Assembly: GCA_024362935.1 (NCBI GenBank) | Contig: JANCRA010000173.1 | Coordinates: 439,001 to 503,000, forward strand | Source: Setophaga petechia | Taxonomy: Eukaryota; Chordata; Aves; Passeriformes; Parulidae | Direction of reading: 5' to 3' | Length of the DNA stretch: 64,000 nucleotides | Shown: one piece after another, positions 44,801-55,133 of the stretch | Numbering within the stretch: the stretch's first letter is position 1 | Layout of the letters: each line of letters starts with the position of its first letter | The notes under the pieces: model-generated | What the model was told of the DNA's origin: nothing | What the model saw: only the letters and a program-made list of their open reading frames with translations | The model's database searches: none | Program-made: the position numbers and the translations under genes

Positions 44801-46241
44801 GGCCGGGGGGCTCACCCCAGCATCCCCTCTGTGTTTTAGGGGAGGTGAAAAAGGGAAAAGTGTCTGGATTCCACAACTGGATCCGCTTCTACCTCCTGGA
44901 AAAGCAGGGGGTCCTCAACTACTTCAGCCACAACTTCGACGGGCCGGTGAGAGCTCAGGGGGCTGGGGATGAACCCCCAGATCAGGGGTGTTCCCATGAG
45001 GATAAACCCCCAGATCAGGGGGGCTCCCATGAGGATGAACCCCCAGATCAGGGGGGTTCCCATGAGGATGAACCCCCAGATCAGGGGGGCTCCCATGAGG
45101 ATGAACCCCCAGATCAGGGGGGTTCCCATGAGGATGAACCCCCAGATCAGGGGGGCTCCCATGAGGATGAACCCCCAGATCAGGGGGGCTCCCATGAGGA
45201 TGAACCCCCAGATCAGGGGGGTTCCCATGAGGATGAACCCCCAGATCAGGGGGGCTCCCATGAGGATGAACCCCCAGATCAGGGGGGTTCCCATGAGGAT
45301 GAACCCCCAGCTCAGGGGGCTCCCCCTGCCCCATCCCAGCTGGAGGGTGGGAAGGGTCAGAACCCACCATGCCAGGGGCAGGAGGGGCTCCCAAGCCTTG
45401 AGGGAGAGATTTGGGGCCGGGGGCTCTGCTGGGACCCCCAGCCCGGCCAGAAGCTGCTCTGGATCCCCCCTGGAGGGGCTGGGGGGGTTCCCACCCTGCT
45501 GAGCCCAAACCCCTCTCCCCCAGTGGGACACGTACCCCGACGTGCTGGGGCTGCAGTTCAGCTGGGACGGCTTCTACAAGGAGGTGGGCTCGGCCTTCAT
45601 CGGCTGCAGCCCCGAGTTCGAGTTCGGCCTCTACACCCTCTGCTTCCTCGCGCGGCCCGGCCGGGCGTGAGTGCTGACCTTGTGTCCTTCTGTCTGTCCT
45701 GTGTCCTTCTGTCTGTCCTGTGTCCTTCTGTCCATCCCAAGTCCTTCTCTGTCCATCCCAAGTCCTTCTCTGTCCATCCCAAGTCCCTCTGTCCATCCCA
45801 AGTCCTTCTCTGTCCATCCCAAGTCCTTCTGTCCATCCCAAGTCCTTCTCTGTCCATCCCGTGTCCCTCTGTCCATCCCATGTCCCTCTGTCCGTCCCAC
45901 GTCCCTCTGTCCATCCCGTGTCCCTCTGTCCATCCCGTGTCCCTCTGTCCCACATCCTGGAGGTGGGGTTGTGGGTTGGAGCACCGTGGGTGTGGGGACA
46001 CCGAGCGCCCCCCGGAGCCCCCCCTGTGGGGCACAGACCCCGAGCAGGGCGGTGACAGGCGGTGACAGGCGGTGACAGGCGGTGACGGGCGGTGACAGGC
46101 GGTGACAGGCCGTGGTGTCCCCGCAGGTGCCACCTGAGCCTGGGCGGGCACCGCCTCAGTGTGCAGACCTACCCCTGGACCAAGGCCACCTACGGCGGCG
46201 GCAGGAGGTTCATCGCCACCGCCTACGTGATGTCACCCTGA
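38811..46241 (+). CDS. ENDOU: Poly(U)-specific endoribonuclease (ENDOU/PP11), 9 coding exons
   Basis: Mn-dependent endoribonuclease of the XendoU family that cleaves 3' of uridines to leave 2',3'-cyclic phosphates; animal ENDOU enters the secretory pathway. Exons: 38811-38868 (hydrophobic signal peptide [19 protein letters not shown]), 42535-42669 (one somatomedin-B domain with eight cysteines), 42801-42836 (short Gly/Glu linker), 43178-43349, 43437-43636, 44553-44666, 44840-44946, 45524-45666, 46127-46241. The total is 1080 bases, 359 residues, with all junctions GT-AG and in phase. The catalytic fold covers about 80-359. His235 (GFEHVFSG) and His250 (GFHNWIRF) are the catalytic pair of the family, with Lys293 ([11 protein letters not shown]) the likely third residue. 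The end, TAYVMSP, matches the family. Human ENDOU has two somatomedin-B domains; I find only the one equivalent to its second. RAPGEF3 lies directly upstream in the same orientation, as in mammals. Confidence 0.97.
39525..39780. repeat. GAGTTCCCAAACTCCTGAGT tandem repeat
   Basis: About ten diverged units of 17-30 bases alternating CCCAAACTCCTGAGTGAG and CCCAAATTTCCTCTGTGAG; ENDOU intron 1. Confidence 0.9.
40509..40930. repeat. Tandem segmental duplication of about 190-230 bp
   Basis: Two copies (40509-40680, 40698-40930) share AGCTGAGGACxCTGCAG, the GATTTAGGGTCG motif and a long identical stretch around GAGCCGTTCCCCTGCCCTGA. The second copy has additional GATTTAGGG units. Confidence 0.85.
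42036..42092. repeat. (TTTTCCCAG)n, about 7 copies
   Basis: Perfect 9-base tandem units. Each unit ends in a polypyrimidine-AG word that mimics a splice acceptor. Confidence 0.95.
42160..42450. repeat. Direct duplication of about 130 bp just upstream of ENDOU exon 2
   Basis: Both copies contain GTGAATCACGG, GTTCCCCGGTGTCACCTTGA, GTGACAAACA and GGTGACAAAGATCCC. Confidence 0.88.
43637..44552 (+). other. ENDOU: ENDOU intron 5
   Basis: The intron starts GTGAGT, ends CCTGCAG, and is dominated by an AT-rich insertion (see the entry at 43642-44350). After the insertion, 44351-44552 returns to GC-rich sequence. Confidence 0.85.
43642..44350 (-). mobile_element. AT-rich insertion in ENDOU intron 5, probably a solo LTR or similar retroelement remnant
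   Basis: A sharply bounded, non-repetitive, roughly 60 percent AT block of about 700 bases inside GC-rich DNA. Read on the minus strand it begins TGTCACAGGGTGG and ends in a CCCCACA-type sequence (TG...CA ends). It has a TATAAAG word near its start and AATAAA near 43991-43996, as an LTR would. I see no internal coding region, primer-binding site or clear target-site duplication, and the family is not identified. It could also be another degenerate interspersed repeat. Confidence 0.45.
44667..44839 (+). other. ENDOU: ENDOU intron 6 with CAGGCACAGCCATCCCCACCTGTT repeats
   Basis: A short intron (GTACGT...TTTTAG) largely made of four 24-base units of GTTCTCAGGCACAGCCATCC. Confidence 0.85.
44960..45315. 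repeat. 33-bp minisatellite in ENDOU intron 7, about 11 copies
   Basis: Units are GATGAACCCCCAGATCAGGG plus GGGCTCCCATGAG, nearly identical, and contiguous with the exon 7 donor region. The period is a multiple of three and there is no stop in several frames on both strands, so it makes long spurious open frames (for example repeats of [11 protein letters not shown]). Confidence 0.95.
45680..45955. repeat. TGTCCATCCCAAGTCCTTCTC tandem repeat in ENDOU intron 8
   Basis: About 14 units of 19-21 bases (CTGTCCATCCCxxGTCC). They are followed near 46048-46110 by GGTGACAGGC decamers just before exon 9. Confidence 0.93.
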
Positions 46242-46571
46242 GCGGTGACGTCACCATGAGGATGACGTCACCCTGAGCGGTGATGTCACCCTGAGCGGTG
46301 CCACCTGAGGGGGCACGGCTGGGGGCGAGCACCGAGCACCGGGACCCCCCTGCGCTGCTCGGGGCCACGGGACGGGAGCGGCCGCACCGCGGGCCCGGCC
46401 CGGGAGGGGCGGCGGGGGCCGAACCGTGGGGGGAGGGGACGAGGGGACACCCCACGAGGGGACACCCCACGGGGGGACACCCCCAGACCCCGCCGCGCGT
46501 GGCGGGCCCGGGCTCGGCAGAAGAGCGGCGGGAAGGGAAATATTTGGCACGGAAAGGAGGATCCTGAGCGG

Positions 46572-46577
46572 AATAAA
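46572..46577 (+). terminator. ENDOU: ENDOU polyadenylation signal AATAAA
   Basis: AATAAA lies 331 bases after the ENDOU stop and is followed by GT-rich sequence (GCTGGGTCCGGGCTGT), so the 3' UTR probably ends near 46590-46600. There is no competing signal upstream of it. Confidence 0.8.
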
Positions 46578-47369
46578 CACTGCCCTGGCTGGAGGAGCGC
46601 TGGGTCCGGGCTGTCCCTGCAGCAGCCCCCCCTTTATCCCCCCCGCGCCCCATTTCTCCCCCCGTTTGTCCCCACACCCCCTCTCTGAGCCCCCCCGAGG
46701 CCTTGTTCCCCCCGGACCCGGCCCGTCCCGGGGGCTCCGTCCCCTGGAGCCCCTCCCCGGGAATTCGGCTCTGCCCCAGCCCAGCTGAGCTCTCCCCAGG
46801 GTCGCGGCTCCCCAGAGCCCCCAAATCCCCCGGGCTGGGGCTGCTCGGGGCTGCAGCTGCTCCAGCACCGCCCCCAGGGGCTCAAAGCAGAGCCCGGGGG
46901 GCAGCGGGACCCCCAGGCCGGCGCCCCCCGGACCCCCGGGCCGTGGAGATGAAGCTCCGCTCTCGGGATGAGCCCCCCGCCCGCCCCGAGGCACCGGGAC
47001 CCCCCAGCACCCCTTCTCCCGCTCATCCCGGATTTGGGGGTGCCAAGGGGGGGGTGACAGCCACCAGGTCCCCGCGCTGTCCCCGTCCCCTCCTCCTGCA
47101 GCCGCGGCCGGGGGGTCCCAGGGCGGGGAGCTCGGAGCCGGAGCTGCTGACAGATGGTCCTGGGCAGGGCTGGCGGGCCCCGCGCCATCTGCCGGGGGTC
47201 ACAGGTGACCCCGAACCCCGCGCGGGGAGGGGGGGGATGCCGCAGCTTGATTTATAGAAATGCGCTGGGAAACCGGGGAGGGGGCGGCTCTGGGGGGACA
47301 CGGGGTGTCCCCGCGGCTGGGGGGACACGGGGAGGGAGGGGGGACACGGAGCCCTTGGAGGAGCCCAGC

Positions 47370-47945
47370 CGGGGTGACAGGGGGGTGACACTGGGGTGAC
47401 ACGGAGAAATTTGAGGGGTCCAGCCAGGGTGACACTGCGGTGACACTGGGGTGCCACCGAGCCCTTTGAAGGGTGACACTGGGGTGACATGGAGCCCTTA
47501 GAGGAGTCCAGCCGGGGTGACACGGGGGTGACACTGGGGTGACACAGAGCTGCTTGAGGGGTCCAGCCAGGATGACACAGGGGGTGACACTGGGGTGACA
47601 CGGAGCAGTTTCAGGGGTCCAACCAGGGTGATATGGGGGGTGACACTGGGGTGACAAGGAGCAATTGGAGAGGTCCAACCAGGGTGACATGGGGGGTGAC
47701 ATTAGGGTGACACAGAGCTGCTTGAGGGGTCCAGCCAGGGTGACTCAGGGGGTGACACGGGGGTGACATGGAGCTGTTTCAGGGGTCCAACCAGGATGAC
47801 ACAGGGGGTGACACGGAGCCCTTTGAGGGGTCCAGCTAAGTGACACTAGGGCGCCACTGGGGTGACACAGAGCTGTTTGACGGGTGACCCTGGGGTGCCA
47901 CGGAGCCCTTTGAGGGGTGACCCTGGGGTGACACGGAGCCCTGGG
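47370..47945. repeat. GGTGACACTGGGGTGACACGG tandem repeat
   Basis: About 12 diverged units of roughly 40-60 bases with GGGTGACACGGAGCCCTTTG and AGGGGTCCAGCCAGGGTGAC. Confidence 0.92.
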
Positions 47946-48064
47946 AGGGTCCATCTCTGGCTCCCAGCTCTGGGGACACGGCCAGGGTGGCCCGGGCCGG
48001 CGGGGGGGCCCCAGGGCGGGGCAGAGATGCGGGACAGGGACGCTGCAGGCGCCCCCAGCGTCCC

Positions 48065-48600
48065 CACATAATAAGTTTCATTCGTATATTTATGTGTTAT
48101 TATCGATACGTTATATTATTTATTAATTAAATTACTAGTTATTATACCATCATTTATTAAATTATTGATAAATTATATTATTTATATATATAAAAATATA
48201 TTTTTGTCTATATATAAGTATATTAAAACTATATGTGTAAGTATATTTTTATATATATAAGTATATTTAAACTATATATACATACTTATATTTATATATA
48301 TAGGTGGATTAAAACATATACATATATAATTATAATTTATATATATTATATATGAATATATACAATATATATAATATATAATTATATAAGAATAAATTTA
48401 TATAATAATATAATAATTATAGAACAATATATAATATCTAATTAATATATATAAAATATATTAATATATATTATATATATAAATATATTATATATAACTA
48501 TATTAAAATATACATATACATATATATGTATATATAAAAATATAAAAAATATAAAAATATAAAAAATATAAAAATATGAAAACATATTTTAAAAAATTAT
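48065..48600. repeat. AT-only low-complexity island
   Basis: About 540 bases of almost pure A/T with ATATAT, TATAATATA and AAAATAT words and no fixed period, inserted between GC-rich flanks. It is a possible AT-rich retroelement tail or expanded dinucleotide repeat. Confidence 0.93.
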
Positions 48601-48784
48601 ATAAAGTCTTCCATGTATTAAAAATACGCTCCTCAAGGCGCATTCCAGCCCCTGCTCCCGGGGAAGTTTGGAGCCATGTGGGGATGACGGGGAAAGGAGA
48701 CGAACCCGAGCGAGGGCAGGGCAGGAGAGGAGGGGCAGGTGCGGCCAAGCTGCCCCCGGCCATCTGCTGCCAGCGCGGGCCCCC

Positions 48785-48945
48785 GGGGCCCCCCAGCTCC
48801 TCCTCGGGGCCCCCCCAGCTCCTCAGGGCCCCCCCAGCTCCTCCTCGGGCCCCCCAGCTCCTCCTCGGGCCCCCCCAGCTCCTCCTCGGGGCCCCCCCAG
48901 CTCCTCAGGGGCCCCCCCAGCTCCTCAGGGCCCCCCCAGCCCCGC
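48785..48945. repeat. GGCCCCCCCAGCTCCTC tandem repeat
   Basis: About eight units of 18-23 bases (CCCCCCAGCTCCTCxGGG). Confidence 0.93.
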
Positions 48946-50509
48946 GCGGCTCTCGGGGGGCCCCGGCCCCACCTGAGGCAGCCCCGCTCCTGCACCCGCC
49001 CGGGTGGGGCCGGCACAGCTGAGCTCGCCGGGACACTCGGGGGGCTTCGAGCCCCGCTCCCACCCGGGGGAATGTCGGGCTGTGCCCTGGGCTCCCCTCA
49101 AAGGGCACGCTGCGGGTTTTTTCCCCTTTTTCCCGTGATTTCTTGGGGTTTTTTCCCATTTCCCCCCGTGTTTTATTGGCTTTTTCCCCCATTTCCCCCG
49201 TGTTTTATTGGGTTTTTTCCCTCATGTTTTCTTGCCTTTTTCCCAAACTCAATGTTTTATTGAAGTTTCCCCCCGTGTTTTATTGGGTTTTCCCCGTTCT
49301 CCCCGTGTTTCCCGCGCCCTGCTGAGCACAGGGAGCCGGGACAGAAGCAGGAAGGAGCTGCTGCCCACGGAATCCGGGGATCACCCCCTGCCCAGCGCCA
49401 GGGGAGACCCCCGAGAGACCCCAGGGACGCAGGAGAGACCCCGATGGTTTTAGGGGAAATTGGGAATATTCGGGCTCCGTCCCCCTCCCGCCCCGAGGGA
49501 TCCCTGCGGGATTCACCCCGCACACCCGGGGCAGCCCAGGGAGGATGAGGAGGGTTCCGGCTCCAGCTGAGCCCCCGCCAGGCCAAACCCGCGGCTTTAG
49601 ACCCTAATCCGAGCCCTGGGGAGCGGAGCCTCCCTAATCCCGCCCGTAACCGATCCGGCCCTAACTGCCCCGATGGGCTCCGGCCGCATCTGCTGCGGCA
49701 GCGCCCGCTCGGCCTAAGAGGATGAGGGTGAGGATGAGGAGGGGGTTTGCTAAACCATTCAGGGCCCTGGAGCTCTTCATCCACGGGAGGAGACGGGATC
49801 TGCAGCTGGATCCAGCCCCGGAGCGGCACCGCTGGGACCATCCCTAAAAAACCACTGGGACCATCCCAAAAACCACTGGGACCATCCCAAGAACTGCTGA
49901 GCGGATCCCAAAAACCCCCCGGGGGGATTCCTGCGTTTGGGAACGCCCCAGGAGCCTCAGCACCCTCCGGCGCAGCCCTGAGCACCAAATTCACGGAGAA
50001 ACGACCCGAAAATCCCAGCCCTGAGCTGGGAGGGACCCCCCGGAGCATCCCCCAGCCCAGGGGTGCAGCCCAGGGGGAGAGGTCGGGCCCCACCATCCCA
50101 GGTTTTGGGATCCCGGGTTTTTGGGGTCCCGGGTTTTTGGGATCCCGGGTTTTTGGGATCTCAAGGTTTTTTTGGGGGTGGCAAACCCAGGGATTTACCC
50201 CGGGGATGGAAGGGGTGGGGGAGGCAGGTCAGAGCCCCCCAGACCCCCCAGCAGGGCTGGCAGCTGGGCCGGGGTCCCCCCGGAGCGGGGTTAATGAGGG
50301 AGGGGCGGCCGTTGGTCCCAGATGGACACGGGCACGGGGAGGGGGCGGCTCCTGCGGGGTCCCGCCCGCCTTTTGGGGCGGGGGGAGGCAGGTCCCCCCC
50401 TCCTCGACTGCCGAGAGCCCCCCGAGAGGGGCAGGGGGAAGGCGCTGATCCCCCTCCCCATCCCTCCCTTTCCAGGGGCTGTTCCGAGGATGGAACAACC
50501 ACGAAACCA

Positions 50510-50660
50510 AACCCTGCGGGCTTCCAGCACCCCAAACCTTGTCCCCGGGGGTCCCAACACCCCAAACCTTGTCCCCGGGAGTCCCAGCACCCCAAACCCT
50601 GTCCCCGGGGGTCCCAACACCCCAAATTTCATCCTCCAGGGGTCCCAGCACCCCAGATTT
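50510..50660. repeat. CCCCAAACCTTGTCCCCGGG tandem repeat
   Basis: About four units of 36-37 bases containing CAGCACCCCAAACC and TGTCCCCGGGGGTCCCA. Confidence 0.92.
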
Positions 50661-50799
50661 GCCCCTCAGGGGCTCCGACGCCCCACAGCGCAGGTGGAGA
50701 TGGGGCCACGGGGGGACCGCGGGGCGGGCACTGCACCCACCCTGCCCCTGGCACAGTGAGGGCACACACGGAACCCTGGAACTCCCCGCGGTCCATCCG

Positions 50800-51000
50800 G
50801 GGATGCCCAGAGGCTCCCGGGGATGCCGAAGGGGTCCCGGGGATGCCCAGAGGCTCCCGGGGATGCCGAAGGGGTCCCGGGGATGCCGCAGGGGTGCCAA
50901 AGATGCTCCGGCGATCCCGGGCACGCCCAGAGGCTCCCGGGGATGCCGCAGGGGTGCCAAAGGTGCCCCGGCGATCCCGGACATGCCCAGGGGGTGCCAC
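50800..51000. repeat. GGGATGCCGAAGGGGTCCCG tandem repeat
   Basis: Units of 30 bases such as GGGATGCCCAGAGGCTCCCG in alternating variants, about seven copies. Confidence 0.92.
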
Positions 51001-51184
51001 CACCGCTGTCCCGCAGCCGGCCCGCACCGCCGGGGACCCACGGCGGGGTCGCGTCCGTTGCCCCCCGCGCTGTCACTCGTGGCCCGGAGCCCCCAGGGCC
51101 CCCCCGGGCACCCGGAGCCGCCGCCCGAGCGGCGCGGAGCAGCCAACTGTTCCCCGGCGGGGCCGGCGGGCGCAGCCCCCGCTA

Positions 51185-51245
51185 ATCCAATCCATCAGGG
51201 GGGTAATGAGCTATGAAAGTGTGGATTCAATTACGGGGGATTGCG
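51185..51245. promoter_or_regulatory. Short homeobox-motif-rich element
   Basis: Unique sequence with CTAATCCAATCC, GTAATGAGC and TTCAATTACGG words in a GC-rich setting, with no repeat structure or open frame. It is a candidate conserved enhancer core. Confidence 0.35.
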
Positions 51246-51829
51246 GCGGGAGGCAGCGCCCGGCGGCAGACGGCGAAAGGAGCCCGGGTCCCCTCTGAAA
51301 GGCTCCATCTGTGCCGCCGGGGCCCCTTTGTGCTCCCTGAAAGCGCCGCGCAGCCACAAAAGCCGCCGCGTCCCCGCCGGGCGAGGTTCCGGCGATTCCC
51401 CGGGGGAAACTGAGGCACGGCAGAGGAGCTCGTGGAGGGTTTGGGGGGGATTGGAGGAACCGGGGCTCGGTGCCGGTTTGACTTCAGGGATTGGTGCTGA
51501 TTTATGGGGTTTGTGCGGGGATTTCGCGGGAATCGGCAAAGCCGGGGGTGCTCGAATCCAGGAGTGGCTTGGGAGGGATTTAAAGCCCAGGCAGTGCCAC
51601 CCCTGCAGGGTCACAGGGTCACTTCCCCCGGTCCCTCCAAGGGCTCTGACACTTCAGGGACCCTCTGGGCAGCCCGTGCCAGGCGCTCCCCACCCCCACA
51701 GGGAGGAATCTCTCCCCAGCCTCCCCCCGCATCCCCTCTCTGCCTCCCCCCGACTCATTTGGGCTGGAAACACCCCCGAGGCCTCCCCACCTCCCCCCAT
51801 GACAACTTGGGAGGGATTGGCCCGGGGAC

Positions 51830-52020
51830 GAGTTTAAAGATGGGATTATTGCTGTACAAATTCTGATTAAACCGTCCCCAAACCCTCCTGCAACATCGTT
51901 AAGCCAAGCTCTAATCTCGCCCGAGCAGAGACTTCGTCAATAACTCCAAATCTCCGCGCTGTTGGTTTATCTGGCGCGGATTAAGCCGGGAGCTCCCTGA
52001 ACTTGTATTAGAGCAGAAAA
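51830..52020. promoter_or_regulatory. AT-richer unique segment, candidate enhancer
   Basis: It contains GGGATTATTG, CTGATTAAACC, TCTAATCTCG, GTCAATAACTC and GGATTAAGCC words (homeobox/OTX-like TAATC and GATTA), with no open frame or repeat. Confidence 0.4.
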
Positions 52021-52254
52021 ACCACCCCGAGCCGGGCTCTGGGGCCGTTTGCCTCGGCAGCTGCCAGCCCACGAGTCCCTGCCAGGGATTCCCAGCGTCT
52101 CCAGCACCGCCAGGGCTCCGGGGATGTCCCGGGAAGGGGAGAACGGCCCCGGTGCCACCCCCGCCCTGCCCTGATGGGGTTGGGGACAGTTCTGGTGCCA
52201 GCCCTCGGTGGCATCGCAGGGCACAAGTCCTGCCCTGGCTGAGGATGGCGGCAT

Positions 52255-52620
52255 GCAGGGGATGGAGGGACGGACGGATGGACAGAGGGAGGCAGGGGTG
52301 GATGGATGGAGGGATGGATGGATGGATGGATGGATGGATGGATGGATGGAATCCAGGGATGAATGGATGGATGGACAAATGGATGGACACAAGGATGGAC
52401 AGACAGACAGATGGATAAATAGAACCCATGGATGGATGGATGGACAAACACAGGGATGGATGGATGGATGGATGGATGGATGGATGGATGGATGGATGGA
52501 TAGATGGATGATGGATGGATGGATGGATGGATGGATGGATGGATGGAATCCAGGGATGAATGGATGGATGGAATAACAGTCAGATGGGTGGATAGAATCC
52601 ATGGATGGACAGACAGACAG
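52255..52620. repeat. (GGAT)n microsatellite with higher-order structure
   Basis: Long runs of GGAT interrupted by GGAATCCAGGGATGAAT, GGACA and AGACAGACAGA words; the GAATCCAGGGATGAATGGAT block occurs twice (about 52348 and 52547). Confidence 0.95.
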
Positions 52621-52844
52621 ACTGATGGTGCCACAGGAATGGCACACCCCACACAGGAGCCTCCCACCCTCACAGCCTCACCCAGGGGAGAGCAGGAATC
52701 GCCCCTGAGCCCACCAGGGTGACAGTGACGGGGTCTGCACCTGGGGGTCACAGCCTTGCACGACCCCATTTAACCCCTACATCCCCAGAGTGCCACCACC
52801 TCCATCCTCCCGGGGCCCGGCGGCTCCTCTGCCCCCTCCAATCC

Positions 52845-53065
52845 GCAGGAAAAGTTCGTTTGCCAAAATCCACCGTCCCCACGGGGGAAAAGACGATTAA
52901 CTCGAGAGCCCCGAGCCCGATATCCCGGCTTAGTGGGAAAATCCGCGCGGTTTCCCGAGCCGGCCACATTAGGAGCTCATGGCCGGCGGTGTTATCAGAT
53001 TACAGACAAATATCAGAATTACAGCCCTGAAAGCCGAGCTTTAGGGGGGCTTAGCAATTATCCAG
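52845..53065. promoter_or_regulatory. AT-richer unique segment with GATA and homeobox words, candidate enhancer
   Basis: It contains ACGATTAACTCG, GATATCCCGGCTTAG, GTTATCAGATTACAG and CAGAATTACAG words. It is non-repetitive and non-coding, and bounded by GC-rich DNA. Confidence 0.42.
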
Positions 53066-53744
53066 CCCTGGGCAGCCCCACCCTGCCGGGGAAACCAGGG
53101 CGACCCCGAGCCGAGACCCCCGGGGCTGGGGGCTGCTCCCAAATGGGGGAGGGGGGACAGGAATCCCCTCCATGGGTCAGGCTGGACCCCCTAAGGCCCC
53201 TCCTAAGAATCCCCCAGGTGGGATGGGAGGGGAAGCTGCACCCCCTGACCCCACCTGCCCCGTGTCCCCCCACCTGTGGGACCCCTGGGGGGCTGTGGGG
53301 TGTCCAGAGACTCCCAGAGAGGATGAGTGACCCTCCCCACGACCCCCGGGCCGGGCGCAGTGAGCGCACCCACCCTCAGCTCCCCAGCAGTGCCACCCCC
53401 GCCCCGGTGTCCTGCGGGGACACGGGGACACCCCCAGCCCCGGGTGCTCCGTGCCCCCTCCCCACGCGAGCCGGGGGCCAGCTGTGCCCTGGCAGCGCGG
53501 GCCTGGCGCGGCTCCTGCCCTGCTGGCACGGGCCGGGGCTGCTGCAAGGGCGCACACGTGCCCGGGGGAGCTGGCACCGAGCGGGGCTTGGCCCCCGGCC
53601 AGCGGGAGAGGGGCCGGGGGGGCCGGGGCACAGCTGGACCCCGGGCACGGCGGGCAGCGGCCGCTGTGCTCGGCCCGGAGCTCCCGGGGCATCGCTGGGG
53701 AGGGGTCCCGATGGCGCCGTGGGGTGCGAGGGGGCGTGAGGGGC

Positions 53745-53920
53745 TCACAGGGGTGTCCCAGCCCGAGGTTTGTGTCCCAGCCCGGGGTTCGTGTCACATC
53801 CCCCTGTTCGTGTCACATCCCCCTGTTCCTGTCCCAGCCCGGGGTTTGTGTCACATCCCCCTGTTAGTGTCACATCCCCCTGTTCGTGTCCCAGCCCGGT
53901 TTGGTGTCCCCTGTTCGTGT
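53745..53920. repeat. TGTCACATCCCCCTGTTCG tandem repeat
   Basis: About nine units of 18-19 bases alternating CGTGTCACATCCCCCTGTT and TGTCCCAGCCCGGGGTT. Confidence 0.92.
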
Positions 53921-54559
53921 CCCTCCGTGCCCACGCGGCCCGGTGACACCTTGGTGTCCCGTGGTGCCCCCACCTCCCCCCGGAGCGGGGCAGGCCGAGC
54001 CCCCTCCCAGGTAAACCCAGCCCAGGTAAACCCGGCTCAGGCAGGTCCATCCCAGGCAGTTCCAGCCCCGTCCCGCGCATCCCCATCCCTGTCCCTAAAT
54101 CCCTTTTTTTGGGGACGCACGAGGTCCCCCCCGCCCCCCGCCCGTTCCCGGCCCGGTTCTCGCTCGGAGCGGCCCCACAGGGCCCCCCCGGCCCGGCTGC
54201 AGCTGCGGGGGCCCCCGGAGAGCCCCCCGCCCTCAGCCCGAGCCGGGCGCAGCTTGCGGGGCCGAGCGGCGGCGGCTCCCCCGGGCTCCGGCACAGCCGG
54301 CGCGGGGCGGGGGACAGGGGGGACAGCGGGGACAGCGGGGACAGCGGAGCGGGACACGAGCGGGGTCCCCGTGCGAGGGGACGCGGGGGGGACGCGCCCC
54401 CACGGCCGCCAGACGCTGCCGAGGGGTCGGGGCGCAGCTGGGGAGGGACGGGGGGAGCCGGGGGTGCCACGGGGGAGGAGTCGGGGTGAAGTCAGGACGG
54501 CCGCGTCCCCCCCGTGCAGCAGCGGGGACAAATTTCAGCTCCCCAAATCCCGCCGGTAC

Positions 54560-54965
54560 CCCCAGGGCTGTGCTCTGCCCCATTCCTGGGACCCCAACTC
54601 AGTCCCGGGACCCCCAGGCCTCTGCTCTGCCCCATTCCTGGGACCCCAACTCAGTCCCGGGACCCCCAGGGCTGTCCTGAACCCCCATTCCTGAGACCCC
54701 AACTCAGTCCTGGGACCCCCAGGGCTGTGCTCTGCCCCGTTCCTGGGACCCCAAATCCCACCGATACCCCCAAGGCTGTCCTGAACCCCCATTCCTGGGA
54801 CCCCAACTCAGTCCTGGGACCCCCAGGGCTGTGCTCTGCCTCATTCCTGGGACCCCAACTCAGTTCTGGGACCCCCAGGGCTCTGTTCTGCTTTGCCCCG
54901 TTCCTGGTACCCCAATCCCCCCCAGCACCCCCAGGGCTGTGCTCTGCCCCATTCCTGGGACCCCC
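54560..54965. repeat. About 55-60-bp minisatellite
   Basis: Units contain TGGGACCCCAACTCAGTCC, GGGACCCCCAGGGCTGTGCT and CTGCCCCATTCC; about seven copies, ending about 150 bases beyond the NEUROD4 poly(A) signal. Confidence 0.93.
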
Positions 54966-55127
54966 AAATCCCCCCAGTCCCACAGAACCCCCCTCCAAGG
55001 TCAGGGATCCCGGCTGGACCCCAGCACAGGGGGCTCGGATCCTCTGGCAGCCCCCCACCCTCACCCCAGCCCCCCCAAAAACGAGACAACAGCCCCAGGG
55101 TGAAGCTGCTTGAAACAAGACCACGAC

Positions 55128-55133
55128 TTTATT
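55128..55133 (-). terminator. NEUROD4: NEUROD4 polyadenylation signal AATAAA
   Basis: Minus-strand AATAAA (TTTATT on the plus strand) in the context CTCAAATAAAGTCGTGG, about 1.7 kb past the stop codon. It is the first strong signal followed by a return to GC-rich repeat DNA, so I take it as the end of the 3' UTR. Confidence 0.6.

Larger units (their letters stand above)
46600..55105. other. Intergenic region between ENDOU and NEUROD4; no gene recognised
   Basis: No exon with a recognisable protein and splice sites was found. It contains tandem repeats (47370-47945, 48785-48945, 50510-50660, 50800-51000, 52255-52620, 53745-53920, 54560-54965), an AT-only island (48065-48600), moderately GC-rich unique DNA, and three AT-richer segments that look like conserved regulatory DNA (51185-51245, 51830-52020, 52845-53065). 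Proline- and arginine-rich open frames here come from GC-rich composition. Confidence 0.65.

Noticed and set aside
44446..46065. 539-codon plus-strand open frame across ENDOU exons 6-8
   Set aside because: It reads exons in the wrong frame and passes through introns, including the 33-bp repeat. The spliced ENDOU model explains the conserved residues.
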